The translations under genes were made by a program, and so were the position numbers. Below the pieces are notes generated by a model, which was given only the letters and a program-made list of their open reading frames with translations, did no database searches and was not told the DNA's origin. DNA of 64,000 nt from CBDCUW01 sp963734865 (GTDB lineage Bacteria; Planctomycetota; Planctomycetia; Pirellulales; Pirellulaceae): NCBI GenBank assembly GCA_963734865.1, contig CAVTIV010000006.1, positions 62,001 to 126,000 on the forward strand, written 5' to 3'. Shown here piece by piece: positions 45,669 to 56,474 of this stretch. Each line of letters opens with the position of its first letter. Position 1 is the stretch's first letter.

Positions 45669-46856
45669 CTAGAACAGCTCGGCGAGCCAGGGAGCGTCAC
45701 CGGCAAACGCGGCGGTCGCCAGATCCGTTTGGGCGTCGCTGCTGGATTCGATCGCGCCCAGCCGGATTAGCTGCCCGGCCGAGTAAAATGCGGAAAAAAG
45801 CGGTGCCAGGGCGCGAATGTTCATGCGCAAATGCCCGTCGCCACCCGGTTCGACCGATGCACAACCTGCCGCGAAATGGACCTGCCAACGGCCTGAATTC
45901 TCAGGCAGCAGTTCGTCTTCGATCTGCAGATCAAGTGTGCCCTCGACGGATGGGCAATAGCCACGTTGGGTGATCGCGGCTGGCAAATCGACGATCCGCA
46001 GCATCCAGGTTATCCAATGTTTCAGCTTCACCCATTGCTCATCGGCCACCAGGATGAGCGGGTCGTTGGGGGGCCCGAACCATTCGAACGAATCGCACAT
46101 CGATCGATGGTCTCGAACGAGCGTCAGTAGTCGCTGAATCGCTGCCGGCGTATTTGCCGCCACGTCCGTGCTGACCAGAGGTTGTGGCACGCCACCTTCA
46201 CGAGACCCGCCTTTCAGGATGGCGAAGCCGTCTGGGTCGTCAAGGTCGCCCAGTAGGTAGGTAAATGTGCCCATCGCATCGTGAGGATCGATCAGTCGCT
46301 GCCATAAGCCGTCGCTGCGTGTGATGTTGCCGTTGGTCTGCGCTGCCCTGGTATTGGCAACAAGATTCATTTTATCAATCGGCGGCGATTCGAATCGGTG
46401 GATCGGCAGGGTTCGGTCCGCGGATGTGATGGAGGAGATCGGGATGGAGTAGTGCGACCGGGTACCGGCATATTCGAATCCGACGGATCGGTAGAGACGT
46501 TGGGTGGATGCATAAAGTGCGGCCAGCGGAACACGCTGGGATCGAAGTTCGGCAAGGACCGATCGCAGCAGTGCCGCGCATGCTCCGCTTCCCCGGTCGA
46601 CTGGGTTGATTGCGACGCCCGAAAAACCCGCACACGCGATCTGCTGTCCGCCAAACCATTGGGCGGTGCGATAGAAAGCCATTCCCCCGGCGAACCTCGA
46701 TCGATCGTACACCCCACGAACGTTCTCGCGGCCAACTCGATCGACGTAGGTTTGCCACTGTTTGCGATCGGCACAGAGCAGCGATTCGGCGGCGACGGAC
46801 ACGTATTCGTCGAGCGATCCGTCGATGAGTCTCACGGTGTAGCGGCCTGCAGTCAT
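45669..46856 (-). CDS. Eis-like GNAT N-acetyltransferase
   Basis: Cytoplasmic acetyltransferase of 395 residues, the usual size of the Eis family (two GNAT-like domains plus a SCP2-like C-terminal domain). The acetyl-CoA loop appears as VDRGSGACAALLRSVL, the second half contains DPDGFAILK, and the C-terminal SCP2-like part has LDLQIEDELLPENSGRWQV. The protein ends in Phe (WLAELF), matching Eis enzymes, whose C-terminal carboxylate is the catalytic base. Members acetylate aminoglycosides or peptide amines; the native role in planctomycetes is unknown. Confidence 0.85.
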   Translation of the reverse strand: MTAGRYTVRLIDGSLDEYVSVAAESLLCADRKQWQTYVDRVGRENVRGVYDRSRFAGGMAFYRTAQWFGGQQIACAGFSGVAINPVDRGSGACAALLRSVLAELRSQRVPLAALYASTQRLYRSVGFEYAGTRSHYSIPISSITSADRTLPIHRFESPPIDKMNLVANTRAAQTNGNITRSDGLWQRLIDPHDAMGTFTYLLGDLDDPDGFAILKGGSREGGVPQPLVSTDVAANTPAAIQRLLTLVRDHRSMCDSFEWFGPPNDPLILVADEQWVKLKHWITWMLRIVDLPAAITQRGYCPSVEGTLDLQIEDELLPENSGRWQVHFAAGCASVEPGGDGHLRMNIRALAPLFSAFYSAGQLIRLGAIESSSDAQTDLATAAFAGDAPWLAELF

Positions 46857-47154
46857 CGGCGGTGACCCTGTTGGCGATCAACGAATCTCTGTGTCGCAGA
46901 GTGAGAGGTAACAGAGCGTAACAGAACGAATCAATCGAGTCCAAATCGTGATCGAGGTTCGGGGGAAAGGATGACTTATTCGAAAGCAGTGCTGCTGATC
47001 TTCGCGCGCGGTTGTCACTGGGTTGTGGTTTCGATGCGAAAACGGCGACCGGCGAGAGAGGTGAATATTCCTGGATTCAACCATCTCGATCTCGCAAGCC
47101 CGAGGCGCTACATTCTGCTGTTGATGACGCGTTACACGACTGGCGGATGACTGC
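46857..47154. other. Divergent intergenic region
   Basis: About 298 bases between the Eis-like and methyltransferase genes; no gene or structured element is identified beyond a weak ctctgtgtcgcagag palindrome near 46887. Confidence 0.5.
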
Positions 47155-47928
47155 ATGGCTTCCTGGTACGACTATCCTCAATACTTTGACATGGTTTTTC
47201 GCGACGAAACGGCCGCGGAGGTGAAGTATTTCGAGCAGGCCTTTGACCGATTCGCCGGCGGTATCGTTCGTCGGGTGTTGGAGCCGGGTTGCGGTAGCGG
47301 TCGATTGGTGGCTGCGATGGCGGCACGCGGCTACGAAGTGACCGGACTGGATCTGAGCGAGCCGATGCTGGCGTATCTCGATCGACGTTTACGGCGCCGT
47401 GGGCTGTCGGGGGAACTGGTATGCGGCGACATGACATCGATGTGTTTTGATCGAGAATTCGACGCGGTCTTTTGTACCTTCAATACGTTTCGACACCTGA
47501 CGGCCGAAGAAGACGCGATCGCCCACCTCCGGTCGGTGGCGGACAATCTGCGCCGTGGCGGCATCTACATTCTCGGATTCCACTTGATTCCAATGGACGC
47601 CGACCCGGAATGCACCGAGCGTTGGACGGCATGTCACGGCGGAACAAAGGTCAACGTGACGCTGAAGGTGATCGATTTTGATCGCAAAACGCGTCAAGAA
47701 ATGCTCCGCGTTTCGGTCAAGGCCGAGAAACGCTCGGGAAAGATTGAGCGGATCCGCAGCGAGTTTCCGTTAAGGATCTACACGCCATCGCAAGCGAAGA
47801 AGCTGTTGCACAAAGTCGCCGACGTGTTTGACGTCGTTGGCATCTATGATTTCGACTACGACATCGACGAACCGCGTGAATTCGACAATGATTTAACGGA
47901 TGCGTTGTTCGTGTTGAAGCGGCGGTGA
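47155..47928 (+). CDS. Class I SAM-dependent methyltransferase
   Basis: 257-residue methyltransferase with a Rossmann-like SAM-binding fold: motif I VLEPGCGSGRLVAAMAARG near residue 42, motif II TGLDLSEPML, motif III-like ELVCGDMTSM, and FDAVFCTFNTFRHL (motif IV region). The C-terminal half has an insert that may hold the acceptor. Substrate unknown. It converges with cmk, with 5 bases between the stops. Confidence 0.92.
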   Translation: MASWYDYPQYFDMVFRDETAAEVKYFEQAFDRFAGGIVRRVLEPGCGSGRLVAAMAARGYEVTGLDLSEPMLAYLDRRLRRRGLSGELVCGDMTSMCFDREFDAVFCTFNTFRHLTAEEDAIAHLRSVADNLRRGGIYILGFHLIPMDADPECTERWTACHGGTKVNVTLKVIDFDRKTRQEMLRVSVKAEKRSGKIERIRSEFPLRIYTPSQAKKLLHKVADVFDVVGIYDFDYDIDEPREFDNDLTDALFVLKRR

Positions 47929-47933
47929 GGTCG

Positions 47934-48617
47934 TTAAGAAATCGGGTCGATGGATTCAGCGTTGATTTTCTCGACCGCCTGTTCGACGATCTGCAAAGCG
48001 CGCTGCAGAACTTGCTCGGGGGTCATTCCATCGCTCTGCAGGATGACCGCATCATCAGCCGCGCGAAGCGATCCGACGGGTCGGTCACGGTCTTCCAGGT
48101 CTCGTTGATCCTGTGCCTTGAGAATCTCGTCCAGCGGCAAATGGCGTCCCGCATCTGCGAGTTGCTGTTGTCGTCGGCGAGCCCGTTCCTGCGACGAGGC
48201 GGTCAAAAAAATCTTGCACTGCGCATCGGGAAAGACTTCGGAACCTTGATCACGGCCTTCGGTAACAATATTTCGGCCTTTTGCGATCCGGCGTTGTTGC
48301 CTCGATAATTGATCTCGAACGGCGGGAATGTCGGCCAAGTGACGAATTGCGGCGGTAACAGTGGGGCTGCGAATTTCATCACTGACGTCCTGGCCGTTGA
48401 GAAAAATTCTGTGTTCGCGCCAGTCGAGTTTCGATGCGGCTGTGAACTCCACAAGCGCATCGATATCGTCCCAATCGATCTGGGCACGGATGGCGCCGAG
48501 TGTGACGGCGCGATACATCGCGCCGGTGTCTAAAAACTCGAAGCCCATCCGTTCTGCGACTTTGCGGGCGATACTGCTTTTTCCCGCTCCGGCCGGTCCA
48601 TCAATCGTTACGATCAC
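47934..48617 (-). CDS. cmk: Cytidylate kinase
   Basis: CMP/dCMP kinase of 227 residues, essential for pyrimidine nucleotide supply. The P-loop GPAGAGKSS is near residue 7, FLDTGAMYR (CMP-binding) near 30, the IVTEGRDQGSEVFPDA region is the family GRDxGTxVFPDA with Gln for Ile/Val, and ERARRRQQQL is the lid helix. The start overlaps the stop of the upstream transglutaminase gene by four bases (ATGA), so cmk is translated as the last gene of the moxR operon, an unusual context for a housekeeping gene. Confidence 0.95.
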   Translation of the reverse strand: MIVTIDGPAGAGKSSIARKVAERMGFEFLDTGAMYRAVTLGAIRAQIDWDDIDALVEFTAASKLDWREHRIFLNGQDVSDEIRSPTVTAAIRHLADIPAVRDQLSRQQRRIAKGRNIVTEGRDQGSEVFPDAQCKIFLTASSQERARRRQQQLADAGRHLPLDEILKAQDQRDLEDRDRPVGSLRAADDAVILQSDGMTPEQVLQRALQIVEQAVEKINAESIDPIS

Positions 48618-51134
48618 GGTGCATTCCTCGCGGTGATCGATGTGTCGGCGATGGAATCCACGCTTTTGGTTAGCTGATCCAGCGCCTGATCGATTTCTGG
48701 GCTCGCATGTCGAGCATGGGCAGCAGAATCTTTCACGTGATGACTTGTCCCAAAACGGATTTGATAAAACGCCGTTGTCAGCAATTGCAGCGGCTGGGAG
48801 AGCGAGGAGGTCAGGGGATGACTGACGCTGCTGATCGCGCTGTTGGCAAGTTCAACCGGCGTCTGAGCCGCCTGGCGTGTGACACCGATTCGTGCCAGTT
48901 GGTCCAGTGTCTGGGCGTAAAACGAAATGGAAGGCCGCTCGACCTTCTGCTTCATCGTGCCTCGGAGCTTTCGCCCGATCCACAGGGGAGCGCGAATTTT
49001 CAACAGCACCAACACGAGCAGCGTCAAGACGACACCAACGATCGCGGCTGGCAAAGAAAAAAGTTCGCGGGTTGCCAGTGCACCGCCCCCGAGTTCACCG
49101 GCCCGGATCTTCGCGATCTTTCCTGTCAGCAAATTGATGAATCTTGAGTAAGACTGGGCCATCGGGGACAATCCGGAGCTGTTCAGTAATGCATCCTCTT
49201 GACGATTCGCATCCATCTCCACGACATAGTCATCCCACATGTTCTGTGCCAAATCGAAGACCTCGCCAACACCTCCGCCCCCGGCGCCGCCAACACCACC
49301 GCCACCGGGAGTCGGATCAAGCCGCAGCCAATATTGATCTGCCGGGGGTTGACCATAGATCGCCCGAGTCGGCTGCAGTTGGTCGCGATCGATGAGGGCT
49401 TCCACCCAAGCGTGGGCGTGAAGCTGACGAGCGACGAAGTACTGCCCCAGATCGTTGTATTCGTCGGTGCGATAACCGACGACGATCCGCGCCGGGATTC
49501 CCTGGCTGCGGAGCATCATCACGAGCGCCGATGCAAAGTACTGGCAGTGCCCTTTGCGATCGACGGTCAAGAATTGTTCAATCGGATCGAGTCCCGGAAT
49601 TGACTCGGCGGTCAATTCAATCGTGTATCCAAAACCGCCGCTGCTCGCCAAGAAATGTTCCATCCTGCTGGCGATTTGGTGATCATTTCGATTGACAGCG
49701 GGGATCGAACTCACGATGCCCTCTGCCAATCGGGCTGCCGAAGGCATCGAGTCAATATCGAATTTGGTCAAATCGTCCATGTAGCTGCGCTCATGCGCGG
49801 CGACGCGATTGGCGGCCGGTGTCATCAACGCTCCACTGTCCGATTGGCGGGCGATCAATTCGGACTGGATGCCATCACGAAACGCGTTCGAGCCGAAGCT
49901 GTAACTGATTCGCGGGTAGACCCAATTGATTTCCGACTTTCGAGCGATTGTCCAACGCTCGGCGTCGTGCACGATCTCCGGTTCGTTACGACGACGATGA
50001 TAGGGGGCGATGGCAAACAGCGATGGGCTTCGCATTGACTCGCAGGTGATATCGACGTCGACGGTATCGAAGAAATTCCGATCATTCGCGCGGGTCGGGA
50101 AGTATTCTGGCGGAAGTCGCTGGGATCCGCTAATGGGCGATACCGGCGCGGCGGACCAAACGGCAGTCGCCTTCCTGCGATCGAGGCGAGATCGATATTG
50201 CTCGAGTGCGCATCCACGCAGATAAATGCCGCCAAAGACCCGATAAGGCTGGCCAGTGCCATGGTCGCGAATGTGAACTGCGCAGTGCCGACTCGGTGCT
50301 TTGCATCATGTGGCCAATCTGCTCGAGTCGCAGTGTGTCGGTAAATCCCACCAGCGCCGTGGCACGGTTACCCAGTCGTGCCGCGTCGGTCGTGCGCGGC
50401 AATGCATAAAAGAAGATCACACCGAACAGGATCACCGAGGGCGCCAGAGTGAATAACACGATCCGCGGCATCCGAACCGCCGATGCCGCGAGCGAGCGCA
50501 CCGAATCGGGGGCCGAAACGGTAATGACAGCAGGGGGCGGTGTGTGGCGTGCATGAGGTGGCGGTTCATCCTCGGCAAGGGATCGATCGCCGTGCAGACC
50601 GTCCCAAGCCGAGACCGCCGACAATAGTCCAAGAGCGGAACCGCCGATCAGGCTAATGGGTATCAGCAACAGTCCATAGTTGATCGCGTTGTTGAACACC
50701 GCCGCGACGATCAGTTCGAGCAGGCAAAAGACGGCTAACTGCTCGAAAATGCGTCTCGATTTGCGTTGCAGCATCAGGATTGCTTGTACAAATACCAGCA
50801 ATTCGGCGACCGCCAACATCTGTCGATTACCGGGCGAGTCGAGATCCGAAAAATCGCTGACACAGTACAACGCCGCGACCGCCATCGCTGCGTATGCCGC
50901 GATCGGCGGCAGAGCAAACAATTCCAGCCAATCGACAAAGATGTAGCCAAACACAGCAAAAAAGACGGCGATCACAGGAATCGACTCCGTCTCGTTTCCG
51001 GCAAACAAGACCAAACCGCCGAAGCACGACAACAAGGCAAAATAGAGTTTCAGCCGCCCCGCGACGCGTGCCGCTTGCACCCCCGTCCTGTCATCGACCG
51101 CGACCGGAGGCATGGAGCCAGGTTCATTGGCCAC
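48614..51134 (-). CDS. Transglutaminase-like TgpA family membrane protein (frameshifted)
   Basis: Membrane-bound transglutaminase-like protein of about 839 residues when repaired. The N-terminal third (from 51134) has about seven membrane helices. A periplasmic part follows (GQPYRVFGGIYLRGCALE, HERSYMDDL), then the transglutaminase core with Cys in KGHCQYFASALVMMLR, His in HAHAWVEA and Asp in WLRLDPTP. A further TM (LPAAIVGVVLTLLVLVLL) and a DUF4129-like C-terminus complete it. One extra base near 50279 (cgcagttc on the coding strand) breaks the frame; the first frame runs on to 50130. The start overlaps the DUF58 gene by 11 bases, and the stop overlaps cmk by four. Confidence 0.85.
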
Positions 51135-52404
51135 GAGTCACCTCCGAGGCAAACGTCTCGGCCGGCGCCGAATCAACACCGAGTTGATGGTGAGGTTTCG
51201 ACGGCGCACGGTCGGCCGTTGCCGCGTTACCCACGACCCAGTGATCCAGCTCACGACCGACATTGATCCATCTCAACGTTCCGCGCCGCAACCACGGTTG
51301 GATGAGCCGTGCCAGCGAATCGTCGGCCTTGACGCTCCGATCAAGCGAGCGAGGACTGATCACCACAAGGTCTTGAGTTTGTCCGACGATCTGCATTGCC
51401 TTCTCAACCGCACGAGCGATTTTGGGATCCGCCGATGGTGTCATCTCGGCCAACATCGAGAGCATCCGACGCTTGCCTTCTCGGGATCCTCCGCCAATGA
51501 CGGCATCCGGGGTCGCGGCGCCAACGGCCAATACCACGCGGTTCGACGGCGAGCCGACCAGATGTACCAGGAAAGTTGCGGCCAAGCTGACGGCCGCTTC
51601 CACATCGCCGTCGCTATGACAGGTATCGAAGGACGGATCGGCGTAACCATCGACCAGAATGCAGGTGTCGAATCGCCGCTGCTGCTCGAACTGTCGCACT
51701 GCAAGTTCGCCAATTCTCGCGGTCGTCCGCCAATGAATCCACTTGGGACTGTCACCTGATTGCCATTCTCGCAAGCCGAAAAAATCACCTTCGGTGGGGC
51801 CACTCCGTCTCGAGCTGACCGTCACACCGCCGCTGCGGCTCAGCAAGTTCCGTTGCCATCGTGCCCGCAAAGACAGCAACTTCGGATAGACCAGTAATTC
51901 GGCGTGGGTATCCACGATTTGACGTGACATGAACAGGGAAAAGGGAAAGGTCGTTGCCAGCACGGCCGGCCCGAACAAGTATTTACCGCGCCGTGTAACG
52001 ACGCAATCGTAACATGGCACGACGGTTTGCAGAGGCGATATCACGCCGACGGCGCAAACAGCCAGCGACTTTTCCTGGCCGGCGGAAAGTCGAATCGTGT
52101 CCTCCACGCGCATCATCCAGGCCGGCATCCATCGGCTGCGATTGTGAAGCCGAAATCGCACGCGGAACGATTTGCCGACAAACGCTTCGGTCGGCAATCG
52201 TCGCTGCATCGAGACCGATTCGACGCTGCGTCGCGACCAACGCCATTGCACGATCAACGCACCGACCAGCAAACCGGCCAACACCAACAACAAATTGAAC
52301 CCCCGCAACGCCCCTCCGAGCATCGCGAAGACACCGACAAACACGAAGTGAAAGCCGAGCCGTGTCAAGCGGTTCGTGCGACGCGTTTCAACGGGTTCCG
52401 ACAT
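51124..52404 (-). CDS. DUF58 (VWA-like) membrane protein
   Basis: 426-residue DUF58 protein: two membrane helices near the N-terminus (LGFHFVFVGVFAMLGGALRGFNLLLVLAGLLVGALIV), a beta domain, then the VWA-like core with the family signature GDSPKWIHWRTTARIGELAVRQFEQ and a degenerate MIDAS region CILVDGYADP. It always accompanies MoxR ATPases and TgpA-like proteins, as here: MoxR lies 26 bases upstream and TgpA overlaps its 3' end. Such systems are thought to act as chaperones for envelope protein assembly or metal insertion. Confidence 0.93.
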   Translation of the reverse strand: MSEPVETRRTNRLTRLGFHFVFVGVFAMLGGALRGFNLLLVLAGLLVGALIVQWRWSRRSVESVSMQRRLPTEAFVGKSFRVRFRLHNRSRWMPAWMMRVEDTIRLSAGQEKSLAVCAVGVISPLQTVVPCYDCVVTRRGKYLFGPAVLATTFPFSLFMSRQIVDTHAELLVYPKLLSLRARWQRNLLSRSGGVTVSSRRSGPTEGDFFGLREWQSGDSPKWIHWRTTARIGELAVRQFEQQRRFDTCILVDGYADPSFDTCHSDGDVEAAVSLAATFLVHLVGSPSNRVVLAVGAATPDAVIGGGSREGKRRMLSMLAEMTPSADPKIARAVEKAMQIVGQTQDLVVISPRSLDRSVKADDSLARLIQPWLRRGTLRWINVGRELDHWVVGNAATADRAPSKPHHQLGVDSAPAETFASEVTRGQ

Positions 52405-52430
52405 GATGAAATTGCAGTGTCTTTGGAGGG

Positions 52431-53384
52431 TCAGACCGGAACGGGAACCTGTTGCAGCAAATCGGCGACCTGCGTTTCGACGGCGATTCGGCTGGCCCCC
52501 TGGAAGATGCCTTCGGGTAGGACGCGATGAGAAAGTGCCGCGACTGCCAAGGATTTGATGTCATCGGGCGTCACAAAATCGCGCGATTCGGTGATCGCCC
52601 GAGCCTGACAACCGCGATAAAAACTCAAGGCGCCGCGGGTGCTGACACCGACCTGGAATCCATCATGACGGCGTGTCGCCTCCACCACGTCCAACAAGTA
52701 ATCGACCAGCGACTCTTCAAACGTCACATTGCGAACAAACTCTTGTGCCGCCCGGATCGCCGCAACGGAAACAACGGGAGCGAGCTGATCGACCGGTTCA
52801 CCCGTGCGGTGAGTCAACATGACTTGCTGCTCCATCGCTCGGTCCGGGTAGCCGATGGATGATCGCAACAAGAATCGGTCGAGCTGGCTCTCGGGCAAAG
52901 AATACGTGCCCTCAAACTCGAATGGGTTCTGTGTCGCGACCACGATGAATGGTTGAGGCAGGGGATGCGTCTTGCCATCGATCGAGACCTGTCGCTCGCT
53001 CATCGCTTCCAACAGCGCCGACTGGGTTCGCGGTGGGGCACGATTGATTTCATCGGCCAGGATCACATTGGCAAAAATGGGACCGGGACTGAACTCGAAC
53101 TCACGCGTGTCGCTGCGATAGATCATGCTGCCGGTGATGTCGCTGGGTAACAAGTCGGGTGTGAACTGCAAGCGTGAAAACTTTCCGTCGATGCTTTGGG
53201 CGAGAGCCTTGGCGGCCAGCGTCTTGCCGACGCCCGGCACGTCCTCCAGCAACACGTGTTCGCCCGCCAAAATCGAAACGACAAGCAATTGAACCACATC
53301 GGGCTTGCCCAACACGACCCGCTGAATGTTCTCACGCAGTAAACGCGAAGTTTCAAACGCTTCCTGCGACATTGGCAAATTCAT
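52431..53384 (-). CDS. MoxR family AAA+ ATPase
   Basis: 317-residue MoxR-type AAA+ ATPase and first gene of the operon. Walker A EDVPGVGKTLAAKAL, Walker B VILADEINRAPP, sensor 1 VVATQNPFEFEGTYSLPESQLDRF, and sensor 2 in the VSTRGALSF region are all present. The ATG at 53384 (MNLPMSQEA) is preferred; a longer frame to 53435 has no signal value, and an ATG at 53372 is also possible. With DUF58 and TgpA it forms the usual MoxR-DUF58-transglutaminase set, here extended by cmk. Confidence 0.94.
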   Translation of the reverse strand: MNLPMSQEAFETSRLLRENIQRVVLGKPDVVQLLVVSILAGEHVLLEDVPGVGKTLAAKALAQSIDGKFSRLQFTPDLLPSDITGSMIYRSDTREFEFSPGPIFANVILADEINRAPPRTQSALLEAMSERQVSIDGKTHPLPQPFIVVATQNPFEFEGTYSLPESQLDRFLLRSSIGYPDRAMEQQVMLTHRTGEPVDQLAPVVSVAAIRAAQEFVRNVTFEESLVDYLLDVVEATRRHDGFQVGVSTRGALSFYRGCQARAITESRDFVTPDDIKSLAVAALSHRVLPEGIFQGASRIAVETQVADLLQQVPVPV

Positions 53385-53600
53385 CCGGGCAATGGAGAGG
53401 AGGAGAGACGAGGCAGAACCGTGAAGTTGGTGCACCAGGCTTGAGAATATCCTATCCGCCCGCTATGCGTGCTTCTATCCGGCATCCCCACCGCGACGGT
53501 AACCGCAATTCGGATTCGATCGGAAGGAGGTTGAATGGTTAATTCCAGGCCCCGACGGGCGGGAATATGACCCAACATGTCGATGCGGTATGCCCCGGTT
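53385..53600. other. Intergenic region
   Basis: Between the MoxR gene and the 3' end of the phosphoesterase gene; no ORF or RNA is recognised. It should contain the moxR operon promoter. Confidence 0.5.
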
Positions 53601-54338
53601 CTAGAGGGTCAGGTTGACGGGTGAAAATGGAACATGGCGGATCGCGGCGCCCCCGTTGTAAAATTCGATCCCCTGCACTTGGAAACCAGTGATCAGTCGA
53701 TGCGTGTGCCCAAACACGATCCGCCGAACGCCTTGAGTCGATTCGACAGGCTGGTGATGCATCCAGCGCATCAGACGGAGACAAGTCGATCGTTTGCGAT
53801 GGATCGCCAAGGCAGCGGCACGATGCGCACGCGCGGCGATCGCCAAATCGTAAACGCCGCTCGCCATTCCGCTGGCACTCGGCTTGTCGCTCCAGCGATC
53901 GCGATAATCGGCAAACGCGCCAGCTGATCCATCGCCTTCGATCACATCGCCGTGCAGCATGAGTGTGTTCCCCACGCGCAAACAGTTCAATCCGCAGTGG
54001 AATCGGTTGCGAGTCTTTGACCAATGGGCCAATTGTGTGGTGAATGCGGCGTGCGCGTCATGGTTGCCATCCAAGAAAACGAAGGAAGTGGCAGGAAATT
54101 CCTCGTACCAATCGTCCAACCATCGGAGTGCATGGTGGATCGTGGTGTTTTCACCCTTGAGCCGGCTCCAGCGAAAATCGAACAGATCCCCGCCCCAGAC
54201 GCACAAGTCGGCTTCTGCGATCGATCGTCGAATCAATTGCAAATGCTGCGAAGCATTGCTTCGACTGCTGAAAAGATGCAAATCGGAGACGAAAGTCAAC
54301 CGGCGGATGCCGTCCGCGGTAGGCCATTTTTGAATCAT
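53601..54338 (-). CDS. Calcineurin-like metallophosphoesterase (LpxH-like)
   Basis: 245-residue phosphoesterase with the five metal-binding blocks: SDLHLF near residue 18, GGDLFDF near 49, GNHDAH near 91, LHGDVIEGDG near 128, and FGHTHR near 208. The HTH and GDLFDF spacing resembles UDP-2,3-diacylglucosamine diphosphatase (LpxH)-type enzymes of lipid A synthesis, but similar proteins act on other substrates, so only the fold is certain. It is divergent from the PQQ-repeat protein gene. Confidence 0.85.
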   Translation of the reverse strand: MIQKWPTADGIRRLTFVSDLHLFSSRSNASQHLQLIRRSIAEADLCVWGGDLFDFRWSRLKGENTTIHHALRWLDDWYEEFPATSFVFLDGNHDAHAAFTTQLAHWSKTRNRFHCGLNCLRVGNTLMLHGDVIEGDGSAGAFADYRDRWSDKPSASGMASGVYDLAIAARAHRAAALAIHRKRSTCLRLMRWMHHQPVESTQGVRRIVFGHTHRLITGFQVQGIEFYNGGAAIRHVPFSPVNLTL

Positions 54339-54584
54339 TCGGTCGATACGACGAGACGTCCTGATGACATGTTCGTATAGTGATTGAAGGGGTGCTTAGT
54401 ATAGCAAAAGCTAGAAAAGCGAGTATGCGGCGAATGAATGTTCGACCCCTGCCTGGGCGATCGGTGTCCTTCGGCGGATCGCAGCATCTTTCGCCCGAGG
54501 GCGTGCCGTCGACCGGATTGGCGCCGCGAAACGGATTCGTTCGTGCGTCTGGAAAGACAACACCATTCCCCGAGAGAACACGTC

Positions 54585-56323
54585 GTGCCTGATACGAGCT
54601 CAAATGTGGGTACCGGTTCATCCGACCCAGCCGAAGGCAGTCCAGTGGACCCAGCCGAAGGCAGTCCAGTGGACCCAGCCGAAGGCAGTCCAGTGGACCG
54701 TCCGGCGTCCAAACGACGGCGCAACCGGGCTCGTCGTGCGACCCTTGCGATCCTCCTGAGCGGCGGTTTGATTGCCGCCCTGCAATGGCTGGGCGTCTAC
54801 AACGATCACCAGAATGCCAACATGGCAACGATCGCGGTGGGACTGATGGCGACGATCTACGTGCTGTATCAACTCCATCGGCTAGCCACCCAACGGGGCC
54901 AGGCATTCTTGATTCCGGCCAGTTCTCTGGTGCTGATTGTGGCTTGTGCGACGGCTTTTCGGTTCGAGGGCTTTAGCGGAGAAATGTGGCCGCAGTTCAG
55001 GCTTCGATTTGCCGGCGAGCGACCGCCACTGGCGAGATCGATCGGCGACGCCGGGAAAGTCGTCGACGGCGAGGCCCGTGAATCGATTGCCGAGGAGCCG
55101 TCGCCCGGGTTTTTGGCGGGGCTGAGAACGGGCGTGATTTCGAAACGGAGGTTTGCCGTTCCCGATGACCTCGGCGAAATCCGAACGTTGTGGAATCAAG
55201 GTATTGGCGATGGTTGGTCGTCGTTCGCAGTGTTGGGGGACAAGGCGGTCACGCTCGAACAACGAGAACAGAATGAGTGCGTGACGTGCTACCGACTCGC
55301 AGACGGCACCCTGCTGTGGATGCAAAGCCATGCGGCACGACACGAGAATCCAATGGGCGGAATCGGTCCCCGATCGACGCCCACCCTTGATCGTGGACGG
55401 GTTTACGCTCAAGGTGCGACGGGGCGTGTGTGGTGTTTGGAACTTGACAGCGGCGATGTCGTCTGGACCGTCGATCTACTTCAGTTGGCGGGCTGGGACC
55501 AAGCAGCATCGGAACAACTTGTGGTGTGGGGACGAGCGGGATCGCCACTGCTGGTGGATAGCCAGAACGGGACCGGTCGTCGACTCTGTGTGCTTCCCTA
55601 CGGTGGTCCGGAAATCAATTCCACGACCGGCCGGAGCCTGATCGCATTGGATGCCGAGACAGGCGACGTGCAATGGACTGCCGGCGACGACCAGATCAGT
55701 TTTGCCTCACCCGCGCTGATGACGCTGGCTGGTGTTCGGCAAATCGTCACGGTGAATGAGCAAACGGTGAGCGGTCATGCGGTGGATGACGGAAAGCAGT
55801 TGTGGTCCTACCCATGGATGGGCCACTCCAATGGCGACGCGAACTGCGCGATGGCGATCCCAGCGGGCCAGGACCGCATTCTGGTTGGCAAGGGTTACGG
55901 GGGTGGCAGCGCCTTGTTGGAGGTCCACTTGAGCGATGCGACGATGACTGCCGAGCGGGTCTGGGAGTCGACGAGAATCTTGAAAACGAAATTCACGCAT
56001 GCTTGCGTCGATGGCGAAATCGCTTACGCGCTGAGCAACGGGTCGCTCGAAGCGGTGCGGATCGCGAGTGGCGAACAATTGTGGCAACAACCGCGGGGAT
56101 CACGATTTCACCAGGGCCAAATTCTGTTGGTCGAAGACATTCTTGTCGCTCAGGCCGAGGAAGGTGACGTCGCACTGGTCGCCGCCGACCCGAGCGAATA
56201 CCGCGAAATGCTTCGGATTCCTGCTCTGACTTCAAAAACTTGGAATGTGCCAACCGTTGCCGGTCGGCACCTGCTGGTTCGCAATGATCGCCAGGCGATC
56301 TGTTTTTTGTTGCCGCCGCGTGA
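54585..56323 (+). CDS. Membrane-anchored PQQ (beta-propeller) repeat protein, open frame continuing into ispG
   Basis: About 580 residues. GTG at 54585 is the likely start: a GAGAG site precedes it and upstream text looks non-coding. A 24-base repeat gives three DPAEGSPV units, then a basic segment and three membrane helices (about 52-130). The outer part is a PQQ-type propeller (TCYRLADGTLLWM, LDSGDVVWTVDL, LDAETGDVQWTAGD). It may help outer-membrane or exopolysaccharide assembly, or be a scaffold; no substrate can be assigned. The frame has no stop before ispG. One more T in the six-T run at 56303-56308 would put the TGA at 56321 in frame, so the apparent fusion is probably an artefact; the 50 residues beyond look like translated intergenic DNA. 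Confidence 0.7.
54624..54695 (+). repeat. 24-base tandem repeat, three copies
   Basis: Identical units at 54624-54647, 54648-54671 and 54672-54695, encoding DPAEGSPV three times near the N-terminus of the PQQ-repeat protein. Confidence 0.95.
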
Positions 56324-56474
56324 GGAAAACCGCTGGACAAGATCCGCAGCCTTGATGGCGGATGTGGCAACTTTGCACCGCCCTGCTCGAACGAGGATCC
56401 GTCCGCTATCCTGGGGTAGCGGTTCGGTCGATCGCGGCGCCGCAGGTTCTTTCATCCTGAACATCCCTATTTTG

